Shown: positions 1-8,066, counted from the first letter of the stretch. The stretch: DNA of 35,034 nucleotides from a virus (IMGVR_UViG_3300022752_000209:1-35034); one strand, 5' to 3'. Notes: a model not told the origin generated them from the letters alone. Made by a program: numbers and translations.

Positions 1-860
1 CAGAATAAACTCTTGCATTGGTGAAGTAAAGATTGATTACTTCCGATACATTTGCCGTGGTTAAAAGAGGACTTATATTAGCATAGGATCTAGCATTGGT
101 GAAGTAAAGATTCGTTCCCTCGGCTATATTACTTGTGTTTAAATCTGTTACATTTGCTTTAAGTGCCAGATTACCTGTTACCGCGGAATAAACTCTCGCA
201 TTGGTATAATAAAGATTCGTTACTTCATTAACATTTGCTGTTGTCAATAATGGGCTAATATTGGCATAAACACGTGTATTAGTATAGTAAAGATTAGTAC
301 CTTCAGCTACATTACTTGTGTTTAAGTCTGTCACATTAGCTTTGAGTGCCAAATTCCCTGTTACTGCAGAATAAACTCTTGCATTAGTAAAGTAAAGATT
401 CGTACCTTCTGATACATTGCTTGTGTTTAAGTCTGTTACATTAGCTTTAAGTGCCAGATTACCTGTTATGGCCGCATAAACTCTCGCATTGGTATAATAA
501 AGATTCGTTAATTCTGATACATTTGCCGTGGTCAACAATGGACTTATATTGGCATAAACACGTGTATTGGTGTAGTATAAATTTGTTAACTCACTAATAT
601 TAGCTGTTGTCAATAATGGACTAATATTTGCGTAGGTTCTGGCATTGGTGAAGTAAAGATTCGTTCCCTCAGCTATGTTACTTGTGGTGAGATCAGTTAC
701 ATTGGCTTTGAGTGCTAGATTACCTGTTACGGCAGAATAAACTCTTGCATTGGTGAAGTAAAGATTGATTACTTCCGATACATTTGCCGTGGTTAAAAGA
801 GGACTGATGTTGGCATAGACTCTTGCATTGGTAAAGTATAGATTGGTACCTTCTGATACA
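1..860 (-). repeat. NLYFTNAR in-frame repeat array in the fibre gene
   Basis: Ten copies of an NLY(F/Y)TN(A/T)R motif can be read. Two unit types are interspersed: a 26-residue unit continuing VYANISPLLTTANVSE, and a 35-residue unit continuing VYSAVTGNLALKANVTDL. Bases 1-73 and 733-805 are identical by eye. The 732-base offset equals 244 codons, which is exactly the sum of four units of each length. The array runs into the left edge, so its full size is unknown. Confidence 0.9.
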
Positions 861-2401
861 TTTGAAGTAAATAGATTTTGATATACATTAGCATATACAA
901 TGTTTGTAACAACCGCATTGGGTATAGTTACATTTCCTGCAGTATTAAATGTGAATACTGCTGTATTTGCGGTAATAGTAGTATTAGTCTCGGTACCATT
1001 GTATGAACTTGCAATTATATTGCCCGTTGCTATTACATTATTAAAGGTGACATTTGCTGTTGTGGAAACATCTTGACCAATAGCAACAGTGGGGGTTATT
1101 CCTTCGCCCCCAAGATTAGTTAAGAATACACCTGTTCCAGCAGTTAAATTGGATACATAATCACCAGTAGTATCTGTACCTAGAGCAACAGAATTTGGTT
1201 GTATAGTTGTGATTATGCTTAATGTGTTACCCGTTAGATTATTTAACAGAACATTTGCTGTTCCCGTTACATCACCAGATAAAGTAACATTAACAAATGG
1301 ATTTCTGTTGATTGTAGTTGCAGTAAGAGTACCAGTTACATCTAAACTCTTATTAGCTACCCATTTGTCTCCAGACGAAGCATATGTGAATGTGGCACCT
1401 GCTCCATCGATTGAAATGCCTGCGCCATCTGCTGCAGCAGCACTTATGGCACCATTCGCCAGTAATAAATTTTTATCTTCTATTACAACTGTTTCAGTAT
1501 TAAAAGTTATCGTATTACCCTGAACCAATAGATTACCAGTGATTATGGCGTCGCCGTCAATAGTAACATTGGAAGCAGTAATATCGTTACTTAATAATTT
1601 ACCAGATACTGATACATTTGCAAAAGTAACATCTGATGTCGTAGCAACTGCTTGTCCAATTGCTATTGTTGGTATGGCACTTTCGTTGCCAAGATTTGAA
1701 ATAGTTACACCCGTGCCAGCAACAAGATTAGCTACATAGGCACCTGTTGTGTCCGTAGCTAATCTGATACTATTTGGTTGTATATTTGCGATAAATTGAT
1801 TACCATCTGCAGTTGAGATGGTAAAGGAATTACCGGAAGAAGTAAAACTAGATACTCCGGCAACTGCAACATTGGCTGCTGAAGATAATCTGCCCTGTTG
1901 ATCAACTACAAAAACAGGAATACTTGAAGAACCACCATAAGTTCTCGAAGAAACTCCAGTATTTGAAAGTGCAATAGTAACATTGGCATATTCCCCTCCT
2001 TGATTCGAGGCGACTACACCTACACCTGCTATCACATTATTAACAAAAGAACCAGTAGTATCTGTTCCAAGTCTTATAGAATTTGCTTGAATATTGGCGT
2101 AGAATGTGCTACCGTCAGAAGTAGCCAATATAAAACTATTACCAGATACCGTAAAATTTGAAACACCAGTTACGGGAGTATTGCCGGCAAATAGCAAAAC
2201 GCCATTGGGCATCACAGTAATAACTGCTACATTACTTGAACCACCATACGTTCCTGCTATTATACCAGTTTGTACAGCAGCAAAACTACCTGTGGGGCCT
2301 TGGGGTCCGGCAGGACCAGCAGGCCCAGGTGGCCCAACAGTCCCACCTTTATTGATTACTACTTGTGCTTTTTTCGGTTTAGTAGCATTAACTACTGTCA
2401 T
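1..2401 (-). CDS. Large tail-fibre/adhesin protein, C-terminus beyond window (partial)
   Basis: The frame is open without a stop from the ATG at 2401-2399 to the left edge, giving at least 800 residues. A GAGGT ribosome site lies 6 bases upstream of the ATG, which overlaps the TGA of the upstream gene (ATGA). The N-terminus has a short collagen-like Gly-X-Y run (GPPGPAGPAGPQGPTG, about residues 23-38). Next come beta-rich modules with recurring YGGSS...DxQGRLSSAANV and LGTDTTGxYV motifs, and a NTETVVIEDKNLLLANGA segment known from marine phage fibres. From about residue 515 onward there is an array of NLYFTNAR repeats. This architecture is typical of trimeric phage tail fibres, so a host-recognition role is inferred. 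It shares modules with the gene at 10759-12810. The C-terminal tip, which would carry receptor specificity, is not in the window. Confidence 0.8.
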   Translation of the reverse strand, partial: MTVVNATKPKKAQVVINKGGTVGPPGPAGPAGPQGPTGSFAAVQTGIIAGTYGGSSNVAVITVMPNGVLLFAGNTPVTGVSNFTVSGNSFILATSDGSTFYANIQANSIRLGTDTTGSFVNNVIAGVGVVASNQGGEYANVTIALSNTGVSSRTYGGSSSIPVFVVDQQGRLSSAANVAVAGVSSFTSSGNSFTISTADGNQFIANIQPNSIRLATDTTGAYVANLVAGTGVTISNLGNESAIPTIAIGQAVATTSDVTFANVSVSGKLLSNDITASNVTIDGDAIITGNLLVQGNTITFNTETVVIEDKNLLLANGAISAAAADGAGISIDGAGATFTYASSGDKWVANKSLDVTGTLTATTINRNPFVNVTLSGDVTGTANVLLNNLTGNTLSIITTIQPNSVALGTDTTGDYVSNLTAGTGVFLTNLGGEGITPTVAIGQDVSTTANVTFNNVIATGNIIASSYNGTETNTTITANTAVFTFNTAGNVTIPNAVVTNIVYANVYQNLFTSNVSEGTNLYFTNARVYANISPLLTTANVSEVINLYFTNARVYSAVTGNLALKANVTDLTTSNIAEGTNLYFTNARTYANISPLLTTANISELTNLYYTNTRVYANISPLLTTANVSELTNLYYTNARVYAAITGNLALKANVTDLNTSNVSEGTNLYFTNARVYSAVTGNLALKANVTDLNTSNVAEGTNLYYTNTRVYANISPLLTTANVNEVTNLYYTNARVYSAVTGNLALKANVTDLNTSNIAEGTNLYFTNARSYANISPLLTTANVSEVINLYFTNARVYS

Positions 2402-2733
2402 TTAGTAACCTCGGGCATAACTGTTATGATTCCCTCGACAATACGAGAGACAGTATAGGTAGCATTTTCTACTACCTCTACATCATAAAGATATCTGCCC
2501 ACCTTGAGATTAGCTGTAGTATTTGCATTCAAGGATAAAGTAACATTGCCGTTAGTAGGTGAAGATATGTTAGCAATCAGATTAGTTGCTGTTGTGGAAT
2601 AATATGATCTTCGCATCTGCGAACGAGCTTGATACCCAGTAAGATCAATTGCTGTACCATCATCATTCAAATAACGAACAATGATTTCAAAATTAGTGCC
2701 TTGATCCAAAACTAGATTTGATATAACAGCCAT
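2398..2733 (-). CDS. Small beta-sandwich virion protein
   Basis: This 111-residue protein starts MAVISNLVLDQGT and has a predicted all-beta pattern. A Gly-Arg-Tyr motif (GRYLYDVEV) precedes a final strand EGIITVMPEVT. I recognise the pattern from small proteins beside tail-fibre genes of marine T4-like phages, where they are usually labelled structural or hypothetical. The start is well supported: an AGGGGG ribosome site and a perfect late-promoter box lie upstream. It is translationally coupled to the large fibre gene that follows through an ATGA overlap. A role in fibre attachment or baseplate decoration is inferred only from position; no catalytic motif is present. Confidence 0.75.
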   Translation of the reverse strand: MAVISNLVLDQGTNFEIIVRYLNDDGTAIDLTGYQARSQMRRSYYSTTATNLIANISSPTNGNVTLSLNANTTANLKVGRYLYDVEVVENATYTVSRIVEGIITVMPEVTK

Positions 2734-2751
2734 AATTTCCCCCTATCTCAA

Positions 2752-2759
2752 TATTTATA
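2752..2759 (-). promoter_or_regulatory. T4-type late promoter box TATAAATA
   Basis: On the minus strand this reads TATAAATA, the T4 late promoter consensus recognised by gp55-type sigma. It lies in a 64-base intergenic gap. Initiation 5-6 bases downstream would leave a leader of roughly 12-14 bases containing the AGGGGG ribosome site of the gene starting at 2733. The spacing fits known late promoters, but the 8-mer is not rare in AT-rich DNA. Confidence 0.65.
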
Positions 2760-2797
2760 AGGGTACTATTTTGGCTGTTAGAATTAAAACATTGATA

Positions 2798-3181
2798 TCA
2801 CAAAGGTTGCAATGCCTGCCAAGAAACTGTTTCCTCATTCCATGCGTACATCTTTGGAGGATCACCGGTTCCAGAATCTTCTGGCATTGCAACAGGTGCT
2901 TCCCAGTGACATGATGTCTCATTTAGTACCCAACTATTAAATGGTTTCGGAGGAATAAAAGCATCACGCTGTGAATCAAAACTATAACCTATACCGGCAT
3001 AGTTTTTTCTAAAATTAGCATTGTAGCTAGTTTGCTTCCACGTACCACCCAATAGTCTTTCAAGATATGCTGCGCCAATGTGTTCTTTTTCAACACCATT
3101 TGCATCTGCGGTATCTTTGTTATCCACGACTACAACACGCAATACTACATTGTTCTGATCTATTTCTGCAAAATGTGCCAT
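2798..3181 (-). CDS. Conserved marine-phage protein of unknown function
   Basis: This protein has 127 residues and begins MAHFAEIDQNNVVLRVVVVDN. A central stretch (GGTWKQTSYNANFRKNYAGIGY) and a proline-rich segment near residues 77-82 (IPPKPF) match a family I recall as very common near the tail-fibre locus of cyanophages and related marine myophages. No function is established that I know of. The start is supported by an AGAGGT ribosome site. Tryptophan- and aromatic-rich C-terminal motifs (SWVLNE, CHWEAPVA, MYAWNEETVSWQ) are compatible with a small fibre-associated or chaperone-like protein, but this is inference. Confidence 0.75.
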   Translation of the reverse strand: MAHFAEIDQNNVVLRVVVVDNKDTADANGVEKEHIGAAYLERLLGGTWKQTSYNANFRKNYAGIGYSFDSQRDAFIPPKPFNSWVLNETSCHWEAPVAMPEDSGTGDPPKMYAWNEETVSWQALQPL

Positions 3182-3204
3182 TTTTACCTCTAAAAGATAT
3201 TAAA

Positions 3205-3855
3205 TTAATCTAACTCCAGAAGAGTCAAATCGTTTGCTTCCCCCACCGTTCCAACTAAAAATGTATTAAATGATAATGAAATTCTAGTAGATTCGGCAGA
3301 TACTTTTTCAACCATGTGTTCCAAAGAAGAGGGGAAAAGAAAAAGTTGCCCTTTTGTTGCCCCAAACCACCATGATTCACTATTCCAGGTATTCCAATTA
3401 TTTGGAGGCATCTTGATTGTAGGAATATCCCCGTTATAAAAGAAAATTTTATCCTCAATTGTAGATTCAATGTAATAAACACCCGATACAAATGAATTAG
3501 GATGACGATGCTTGTGATGGTACTCACCCTTTTTAGTATAATTAACCCATGATTGAGTTATTCTCAATCCAACTTCGTGTTTAGGATTATATACCTCATG
3601 AAAAAATAAATTCATTTTTATTTCAAGTGCTTTTTTAAAAGCTGCCAATTCTTTATTATTAAGAATTTTATTATCTATACTTGTAGTATTTCCCATATTA
3701 CTACGTTGGGGTTGTTCAAGTAAAAATTTTAATTCTTTTTTACTTAGTTTATAATCTAAACTATAAGATCCAACAGGTGTTGGGAATAAATTGTATATTA
3801 CCGAGGATGATGGTAAATTATTTATTTCTGTTGGTGGTAATAGAATATCATTCAC
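3205..3855 (-). CDS. Putative 2-oxoglutarate/Fe(II)-dependent oxygenase (2OG-FeII_Oxy_5-like)
   Basis: This 216-residue protein carries the pattern of the 2OG-FeII_Oxy_5/TIGR02466 family. The segment SWVNYTKKGEYHHKHRHPN leads into SGVYYI, with candidate metal-binding His116 and His118. The distal half of the double-stranded beta helix, FLFPSSLEHMVEKV, supplies His180, and Arg191 is a candidate 2-oxoglutarate contact. Such enzymes are frequent in marine T4-like phages; their substrates are unknown. It overlaps the preceding small gene by four bases (ATGA), so the two are probably co-translated. It belongs to a different subfamily from the hydroxylase at 9213-9809. A protein substrate in the virion is a guess. 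Confidence 0.8.
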   Translation of the reverse strand: MNDILLPPTEINNLPSSSVIYNLFPTPVGSYSLDYKLSKKELKFLLEQPQRSNMGNTTSIDNKILNNKELAAFKKALEIKMNLFFHEVYNPKHEVGLRITQSWVNYTKKGEYHHKHRHPNSFVSGVYYIESTIEDKIFFYNGDIPTIKMPPNNWNTWNSESWWFGATKGQLFLFPSSLEHMVEKVSAESTRISLSFNTFLVGTVGEANDLTLLELD

Positions 3856-4151
3856 TTAAGTGCCTCTTCAATTTGTTTTTGCTGTATACCCATTTCGATT
3901 AATTGTTCGGGCAAATAGATAGTATTAATAGAATCTTCAAATGCTTTAATTTTATCTATTACTTCATACACCTCTTCAATTGTGGGGCAGGGTCTTGGAT
4001 CATCCCATCTGGAAAAATGATTATTGGAAATTTCCCACTTGGCACCCGGTCTAAGTAAATGCATAGCTGTATCAATACCCATTAATCTATAAACTTGAAA
4101 CTCTTTATTTGTAAGTTGTTTCTCTTCTACTTTTTTTCTTTTGGCCATCAT
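3852..4151 (-). CDS. Conserved hypothetical protein in the fibre locus
   Basis: This protein has 99 residues with a basic N-terminus (KRKKVEEKQ). A compact conserved centre, HLLRPGAKWEISNNHFSRWDD followed by PRPCPTIEEV, precedes a charged helical C-terminus. I recognise the RPGAKWxxxNxxFxxWDDPRPCPT pattern from small genes beside fibre genes in T4-like marine phages, but know of no assigned role. Two ATGs lie in tandem at 4151 and 4148; an AAGGAGAT ribosome site serves either. A near-consensus late promoter box (TATAAATT) sits 23 bases upstream. It overlaps the oxygenase gene by four bases. It may be a fibre-assembly accessory, by position only. Confidence 0.7.
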   Translation of the reverse strand: MMAKRKKVEEKQLTNKEFQVYRLMGIDTAMHLLRPGAKWEISNNHFSRWDDPRPCPTIEEVYEVIDKIKAFEDSINTIYLPEQLIEMGIQQKQIEEALK

Positions 4152-4173
4152 ATCTCCTTATAATATTATTAAT

Positions 4174-4181
4174 AATTTATA
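4174..4181 (-). promoter_or_regulatory. Near-consensus late promoter box TATAAATT
   Basis: Seven of eight bases match TATAAATA on the minus strand, in the 51-base gap upstream of the gene starting at 4151. The spacing to the start codon (22 bases) resembles the perfect boxes in this window. The match is imperfect and the surrounding DNA is very AT-rich, so support is modest. Confidence 0.4.
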
Positions 4182-4202
4182 TACTTAGAAACAAGCAGTT
4201 TA

Positions 4203-4688
4203 CTATGATTGAATATTAGTTGGATAAAGAACAGCAATAAGTTCTTCTACTGTTGTAGAAGCTAAAATAGCACTTTCCTTTTGAGCACAGTCTGATATAA
4301 TTTTAGCCCTACTTTCAACCACATCTGTTGGTATATCTATTCCTCTTTCAAATTTTCTTAAAACTATCCAATCTGTTTGTGCAAGAGTAATATTAGCATT
4401 TTGTTTTGTTTCTTGAACATATTGAGTTTTAAGTTTATCTAAATCTTTTGGTGTTGTAGTATATTCTCTGACAGGTTTACCATTTATAAGTTTTACTTGA
4501 TCCCCTACCCAGTAAAAACGTTGATCTGGTTCGGTTGGTTCAAGTATTTCAACTACTCCTAAACTCATTAATCGTTCTGTAGATAAATCCCAAATCCAGT
4601 TGAATCCATAATCTACTCCATTAATAATTAATTGTGATCTGGTATCAATAGTTTTAACTATCTCGCCGTTTTGAATAATTGCAAACAT
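4203..4688 (-). CDS. Putative tail-fibre assembly/chaperone-like protein
   Basis: This 161-residue protein has an N-terminal beta part (MFAIIQNGEIVKTIDTRSQL). A C-terminal helical part carries LAQTDWIVLRKFERGIDIPTDVVESRAKI. The TDWxxxRxxERGxxIPxxVxxxR pattern resembles the C-terminal region of DUF4376-type and tail-fibre-assembly proteins, in which a helix with TDW precedes an arginine-rich helix. It lies directly downstream of the 802-residue adhesin, whose last codons contain its GAGGT ribosome site. That position is where a dedicated adhesin chaperone is expected. The function is inferred from pattern and neighbourhood. Confidence 0.65.
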   Translation of the reverse strand: MFAIIQNGEIVKTIDTRSQLIINGVDYGFNWIWDLSTERLMSLGVVEILEPTEPDQRFYWVGDQVKLINGKPVREYTTTPKDLDKLKTQYVQETKQNANITLAQTDWIVLRKFERGIDIPTDVVESRAKIISDCAQKESAILASTTVEELIAVLYPTNIQS

Positions 4689-4691
4689 TTT

Positions 4692-7100
4692 TTACCTCGC
4701 AAGAGCGTATTTGAAGGGGTTTTGGGCAAATACCATGTAGATGTAAGTTCCGCTAGAAGCATTTACAACTCCTAAAGAAGCAGAACGAAGTTTGAACCCG
4801 TTAGACAAAATATCTATAACTCTATTTGTGTTTGTTTCTTCTACGTAAGACCCGTTTGCAAATAAAACAGTTTGAGTTGCATTATAACCGAGTCTCACCG
4901 AATCCCACATGACCCAATCTTCAGAAGAATCAGTTCTTTTTACCATTACAAACGCCGGTCTAAACCCTGTGTACACAAAAGGCCCATCAGCACTTCCGTT
5001 GCCTGTATAGCTACCAAACGCTGAGAAGCCGGGGATGGCTGCAAACAGATAAGCAACATATGTGTCGCCATTCGCATTAACTGCCGCATCCGTGCCGACA
5101 CTAAAAACTGACGATGTTGGTGATGTGCTATTCCAATACGTTGCGCCAGACGTTGATGCCGCCGTCGTATTAAGCATTAAATAATTCGTGTTGGCTATGC
5201 TTGTGTGCCATGTCGGCCAACCCTGATCGGTACTCGCTGTCGTTCTTGCCTTGACGATAATCAAGCTTGGCGCAACACCAAGATTGTGGGCAATCGTGCG
5301 GTTTGAACCATTGCCTGTATAGGTCACAATATCAAACCCGGAAGCAACGCTTTCTTTCCACTGCCATGCAACATAAGTGGCGCTTGATGTATTGACCTGC
5401 GCTAAAGAACCAACCGTAAAGCCATCAGAGCCAAAGGCTGTTAGGCCGGTTGTTTCGGTTGTTTCATCTGTTGTCGTGTTGGACTCCAGCTGCTTCTGCA
5501 CGCCGCGCACGGCGTCGTACAGGCCGTGATCAGTCGCAGCGGATCTGCTCTTGACCCAAACAAAGTCAGGCTGAAATCCGACGCCTGTGATCGACTGTGT
5601 GGAGCCTGTACCTGTGTACAGCACCGTGTTGAAGTAATCATCCCCCTGCACCACGGTTGGCGTGGATAGGTTCTGCGTGCAGAGTGCTTTGAAGCCCGAT
5701 GGGGCGGTGTAGGCGAATGGACGTTGGCCGAAGTTCCAGTTTCCTTGCGGAGAATTAGAACTAATAGCAAAAAAATATGTACTAGCTGCTAATCCGCTAT
5801 AAGCATTTCCTTGATTAACACCGTTTTTATAAAAGGTCAAAGTTCTGTCATCAGCGTTAAATGCAATGCCGATTGTGTCTCCGGTTGTATACGATGCCGC
5901 ATAACTTGCGGCAGAGCCATTGGTGTATTTACTTCCAACGTTACCATAAGACCATCCATAAGCGTCAAAGCCCAACCAAGAATTCGCTGCCGCTGTTGTA
6001 GCGATACCAATATGTGTTGACACTCCAGCGTTAGAAACAAAATATTCGCAATACCATTTGCCAGACGACATTCCAAAAGTCGTAAGGGTTAATTTATCAA
6101 CCCCGCCAACAACATCTAAATTGCCGTTAGATAGGGTATTCCCACCATTACTTAAAGGATTCATCGTACAGTAATTCCCCCGCACCTCGCCGCCCAGACC
6201 TGTGTCCGATCCATAAGGCGTCGGCGTATCCACCATCGAGTCGTTACCAGCACCAGCCGACACGCTGAAGTTGTTAGGCGTCCAGTTGTTGCCGTTGCCT
6301 GAGTAGTCTTTGCCCAGCGTCGTGCTGGTGGTGTTGCTGTTGTCGCTGAAGTTCAGGTAGAAGCCATTGGTGCCGTAAGTGCCGGTGTAGGCTTTAGGAG
6401 TCCATACGCCCGTGATTGCATTTGTTTCACCGAACGATGAAGGCGTGAGGGCTTGACCGTCGATGAAGTTGATCTCGGTGAGATAGCCGTCGATTTCGTA
6501 TCCACTACCGCCACCAAATCGACCAATATATGTGGCTACATTGTTATTGATTTGATAATCTGTATTCTGCGTTGGGTATGTGGCTATCGAAAAAGCCGTA
6601 ACCTGAGTTCCGTTTATGTAAACTTTGACGCGATTTGAATCGGTTGCCTGCGTTGTATCAAAAGCAACTACAAGGTGATACCAAGCGCCGACATCTCTAT
6701 AAACAGCCGTGGTATTGAGTCTAAAGTTGTAACTACCGGAATAGTCGTAAACCTCAATAACGTCGGTTGTAGCAAGGAATTGAAAACCGGTTGTAGTAGA
6801 AGGTCCGGCTGTAAATATACTCTGTGAAGCACCGCTCGTTATCTGACTTCTTTTAATCCACCCACTCCATGTCCAAGTCTTTCTATTGCTTGCAGACGCA
6901 GGGGTTCGACTTAGATAAGCCGAATCGGCTCGGTTAAACCGCAGGCTGCGCTGAATCTGATAACCACTTACTTCTTCTGGTGTTTCTGTCCACAATCCTA
7001 ATTTTCTATAATAAAACTGATTTGTGGCGGTGTGTATACCTTGATTATTGGTTGCGGTCGGTGTTTTATCAACACCAACAAATCCGCTATTGTATCTCAT
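4692..7100 (-). CDS. LamG/SPRY-domain tail adhesin with GC-rich mosaic segments
   Basis: This 802-residue protein reads as four parts. A short N-terminal anchor covers about residues 1-45. A concanavalin-like LamG domain covers about 51-225 (WSGWIKRSQ, WYHLVVAFD, VKVYINGTQV, YLTEINFIDGQALTPSSFG). A linker contains KDYSGNGNNWTPNNFSVSAG. A SPRY-like domain covers about 345-475 (GKWYCEYFVS, IGIAFNADDRTLTFYKNG). The C-terminal region, about 490-800, has repeated F.PDFVWVK/AFVMVK motifs typical of DUF7483 receptor-binding proteins. Carbohydrate or receptor binding is inferred from these folds. It is coupled to the upstream small gene by TAATG. Base composition is striking: several segments exceed 55% GC by hand count while neighbouring genes are AT-rich, which suggests recombination within the gene. 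Confidence 0.8.
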   Translation of the reverse strand: MRYNSGFVGVDKTPTATNNQGIHTATNQFYYRKLGLWTETPEEVSGYQIQRSLRFNRADSAYLSRTPASASNRKTWTWSGWIKRSQITSGASQSIFTAGPSTTTGFQFLATTDVIEVYDYSGSYNFRLNTTAVYRDVGAWYHLVVAFDTTQATDSNRVKVYINGTQVTAFSIATYPTQNTDYQINNNVATYIGRFGGGSGYEIDGYLTEINFIDGQALTPSSFGETNAITGVWTPKAYTGTYGTNGFYLNFSDNSNTTSTTLGKDYSGNGNNWTPNNFSVSAGAGNDSMVDTPTPYGSDTGLGGEVRGNYCTMNPLSNGGNTLSNGNLDVVGGVDKLTLTTFGMSSGKWYCEYFVSNAGVSTHIGIATTAAANSWLGFDAYGWSYGNVGSKYTNGSAASYAASYTTGDTIGIAFNADDRTLTFYKNGVNQGNAYSGLAASTYFFAISSNSPQGNWNFGQRPFAYTAPSGFKALCTQNLSTPTVVQGDDYFNTVLYTGTGSTQSITGVGFQPDFVWVKSRSAATDHGLYDAVRGVQKQLESNTTTDETTETTGLTAFGSDGFTVGSLAQVNTSSATYVAWQWKESVASGFDIVTYTGNGSNRTIAHNLGVAPSLIIVKARTTASTDQGWPTWHTSIANTNYLMLNTTAASTSGATYWNSTSPTSSVFSVGTDAAVNANGDTYVAYLFAAIPGFSAFGSYTGNGSADGPFVYTGFRPAFVMVKRTDSSEDWVMWDSVRLGYNATQTVLFANGSYVEETNTNRVIDILSNGFKLRSASLGVVNASSGTYIYMVFAQNPFKYALAR

Positions 7101-7459
7101 TACTGCAGAACCTCAAAGGAACAAACAGCATCCAGATTAGCTATGGTGTTATAAGAGATAACAGAAACATTATCACCTTCCATTAAGTAAAATCCATCTG
7201 CTTTAGTGATTACAATAAATGATGAATTATTTGGAACACTGATATTTGATGCCAGGGAATAATAACTATTTTGTTTACCTAGACTAACTGAAATATTTGC
7301 AGCAGAAGATACCTTGTTGGTTACTCTTAAAGTATTTAACTTAACGACTGTATTACTATTGGCTGTATTGGTTACTATAGCCTGCAAAGAAGTATTCACA
7401 GAAACAACAGTTGTGTTACCAGTTATACTTGTAACAGCTACAATATTTGGATTAGCCAT
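7100..7459 (-). CDS. Small beta-rich virion protein
   Basis: This 119-residue protein starts MANPNIVAVTSITGNTTVV. It has alternating hydrophobic strands rich in Asn, Val and Ser, and ends in AVCSFEVLQ. The motif series VPNNSSFIVITKADGFYLMEGD, followed by the DAVCSFE ending, matches small structural proteins that I recall as abundant in marine T4-like phages. GGAATATAA precedes the start. Its stop overlaps the ATG of the LamG/SPRY adhesin (TAATG), so it may be an attachment or cap protein for that fibre. This role is inferred from coupling only. Confidence 0.75.
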   Translation of the reverse strand: MANPNIVAVTSITGNTTVVSVNTSLQAIVTNTANSNTVVKLNTLRVTNKVSSAANISVSLGKQNSYYSLASNISVPNNSSFIVITKADGFYLMEGDNVSVISYNTIANLDAVCSFEVLQ

Positions 7460-7467
7460 TTATATTC

Positions 7468-7674
7468 CTATGAACCAAAAATAATAGAAAATGCAATTGC
7501 CTTACCAGTTACTGCTGTAGTAGCTCTGGCGTTTGTAAAATAAAGATTGGTGCCTTCTGTCACATTACTTGATGATAGTGGCGCGCCTTGAATAGTATTA
7601 CTGGTAGTGTACAAATAGTAATTATTTGCCACGTTAGCAGTAATTCTTCCCAATCTAACTGTTTGTTTAGCCAT
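7468..7674 (-). CDS. Mini-protein carrying one NLYFTNAR fibre repeat
   Basis: This 68-residue protein begins MAKQTVRLGRITANVANNYYLY. Residues near 38-50 contain EGTNLYFTNARA, continuing TAVTGKA, the same motif as the repeat array of the large fibre gene at the left of the window. It ends in a hydrophobic tail (IAFSIIFGS). The gene has its own perfect TATAAATA box upstream but no clear Shine-Dalgarno sequence. It could be a free-standing fibre-repeat unit, a small adaptor that packs against fibres, or a remnant of a longer fibre gene. An independent promoter and an intact frame argue against simple decay. Confidence 0.65.
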   Translation of the reverse strand: MAKQTVRLGRITANVANNYYLYTTSNTIQGAPLSSSNVTEGTNLYFTNARATTAVTGKAIAFSIIFGS

Positions 7675-7689
7675 TTGTTTTTATTTTCT

Positions 7690-7697
7690 TATTTATA
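7690..7697 (-). promoter_or_regulatory. T4-type late promoter box TATAAATA
   Basis: A perfect minus-strand TATAAATA lies in the 26-base gap upstream of the small gene starting at 7674. It would drive that gene and the tail adhesin genes downstream. The leader would be about 10 bases and shows no purine-rich ribosome site. Confidence 0.6.
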
Positions 7698-7700
7698 TTT

Positions 7701-8066
7701 CTAAGGTGTAGGAAATGTTGGCCAAACTACTTCTTCAGGTGAATTAAATCTTAAATCTAGTTGTTTCATTAAATTTAAATAACGATTAATTTTAGTAACT
7801 AATGTAGGATCTAAATCTTCTCCTACATTACTTGATAACATTTCATAATTTGAGGAAAAACATAATGGGCAGTTTTGTTTTCCTTTTTCTAAACGTGTAA
7901 CGTGATTCGTAAAAAGATGGGTACAGTTTTTACATCTGCAATTATAATCATAAACACCATTGTAATAGGTAGAAAATATTAATTCAACCAATCTATCTCT
8001 TTCTTCAAGTACTTCAGCCCAAACAGGATCAACTGAAATTGTTCTTGAAAACTCTACACTAGACAT
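7701..8066 (-). CDS. Zinc-ribbon protein with tail-chaperone-like C-terminus
   Basis: This protein has 121 residues. Cys45-x2-Cys48 and Cys66-x2-Cys69 (with an extra Cys43) form a likely zinc ribbon between residues 43 and 69. The C-terminus, LMKQLDLRFNSPEEVVWPTFPTP, ends like the short tail of phage tail assembly chaperones, where a helix is followed by V-W-P-x-x-P. It overlaps the preceding gene by eight bases; that gene also ends in a WP..P motif. A metal-stabilised assembly factor for fibres is plausible but not established. I do not recognise a named family for the whole protein. Confidence 0.65.
   Translation of the reverse strand: MSSVEFSRTISVDPVWAEVLEERDRLVELIFSTYYNGVYDYNCRCKNCTHLFTNHVTRLEKGKQNCPLCFSSNYEMLSSNVGEDLDPTLVTKINRYLNLMKQLDLRFNSPEEVVWPTFPTP

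Noticed and set aside
1-860. Regularly repeated DNA resembling a CRISPR array
   Set aside because: The repeats are degenerate, in frame, of two different unit lengths, and encode a continuous protein; there are no unique spacers of constant length.
1209-2458. Several plus-strand open frames over the left-hand fibre gene
   Set aside because: They lie antisense to a continuous 800-codon frame with recognisable fibre motifs and lack ribosome sites; they arise from repetitive low-complexity coding sequence.
5441-5770. A 109-residue minus-strand frame within the LamG/SPRY adhesin
   Set aside because: It is an alternate frame of the GC-rich island; high GC removes stops in the other frames. No family pattern or start signal is visible.
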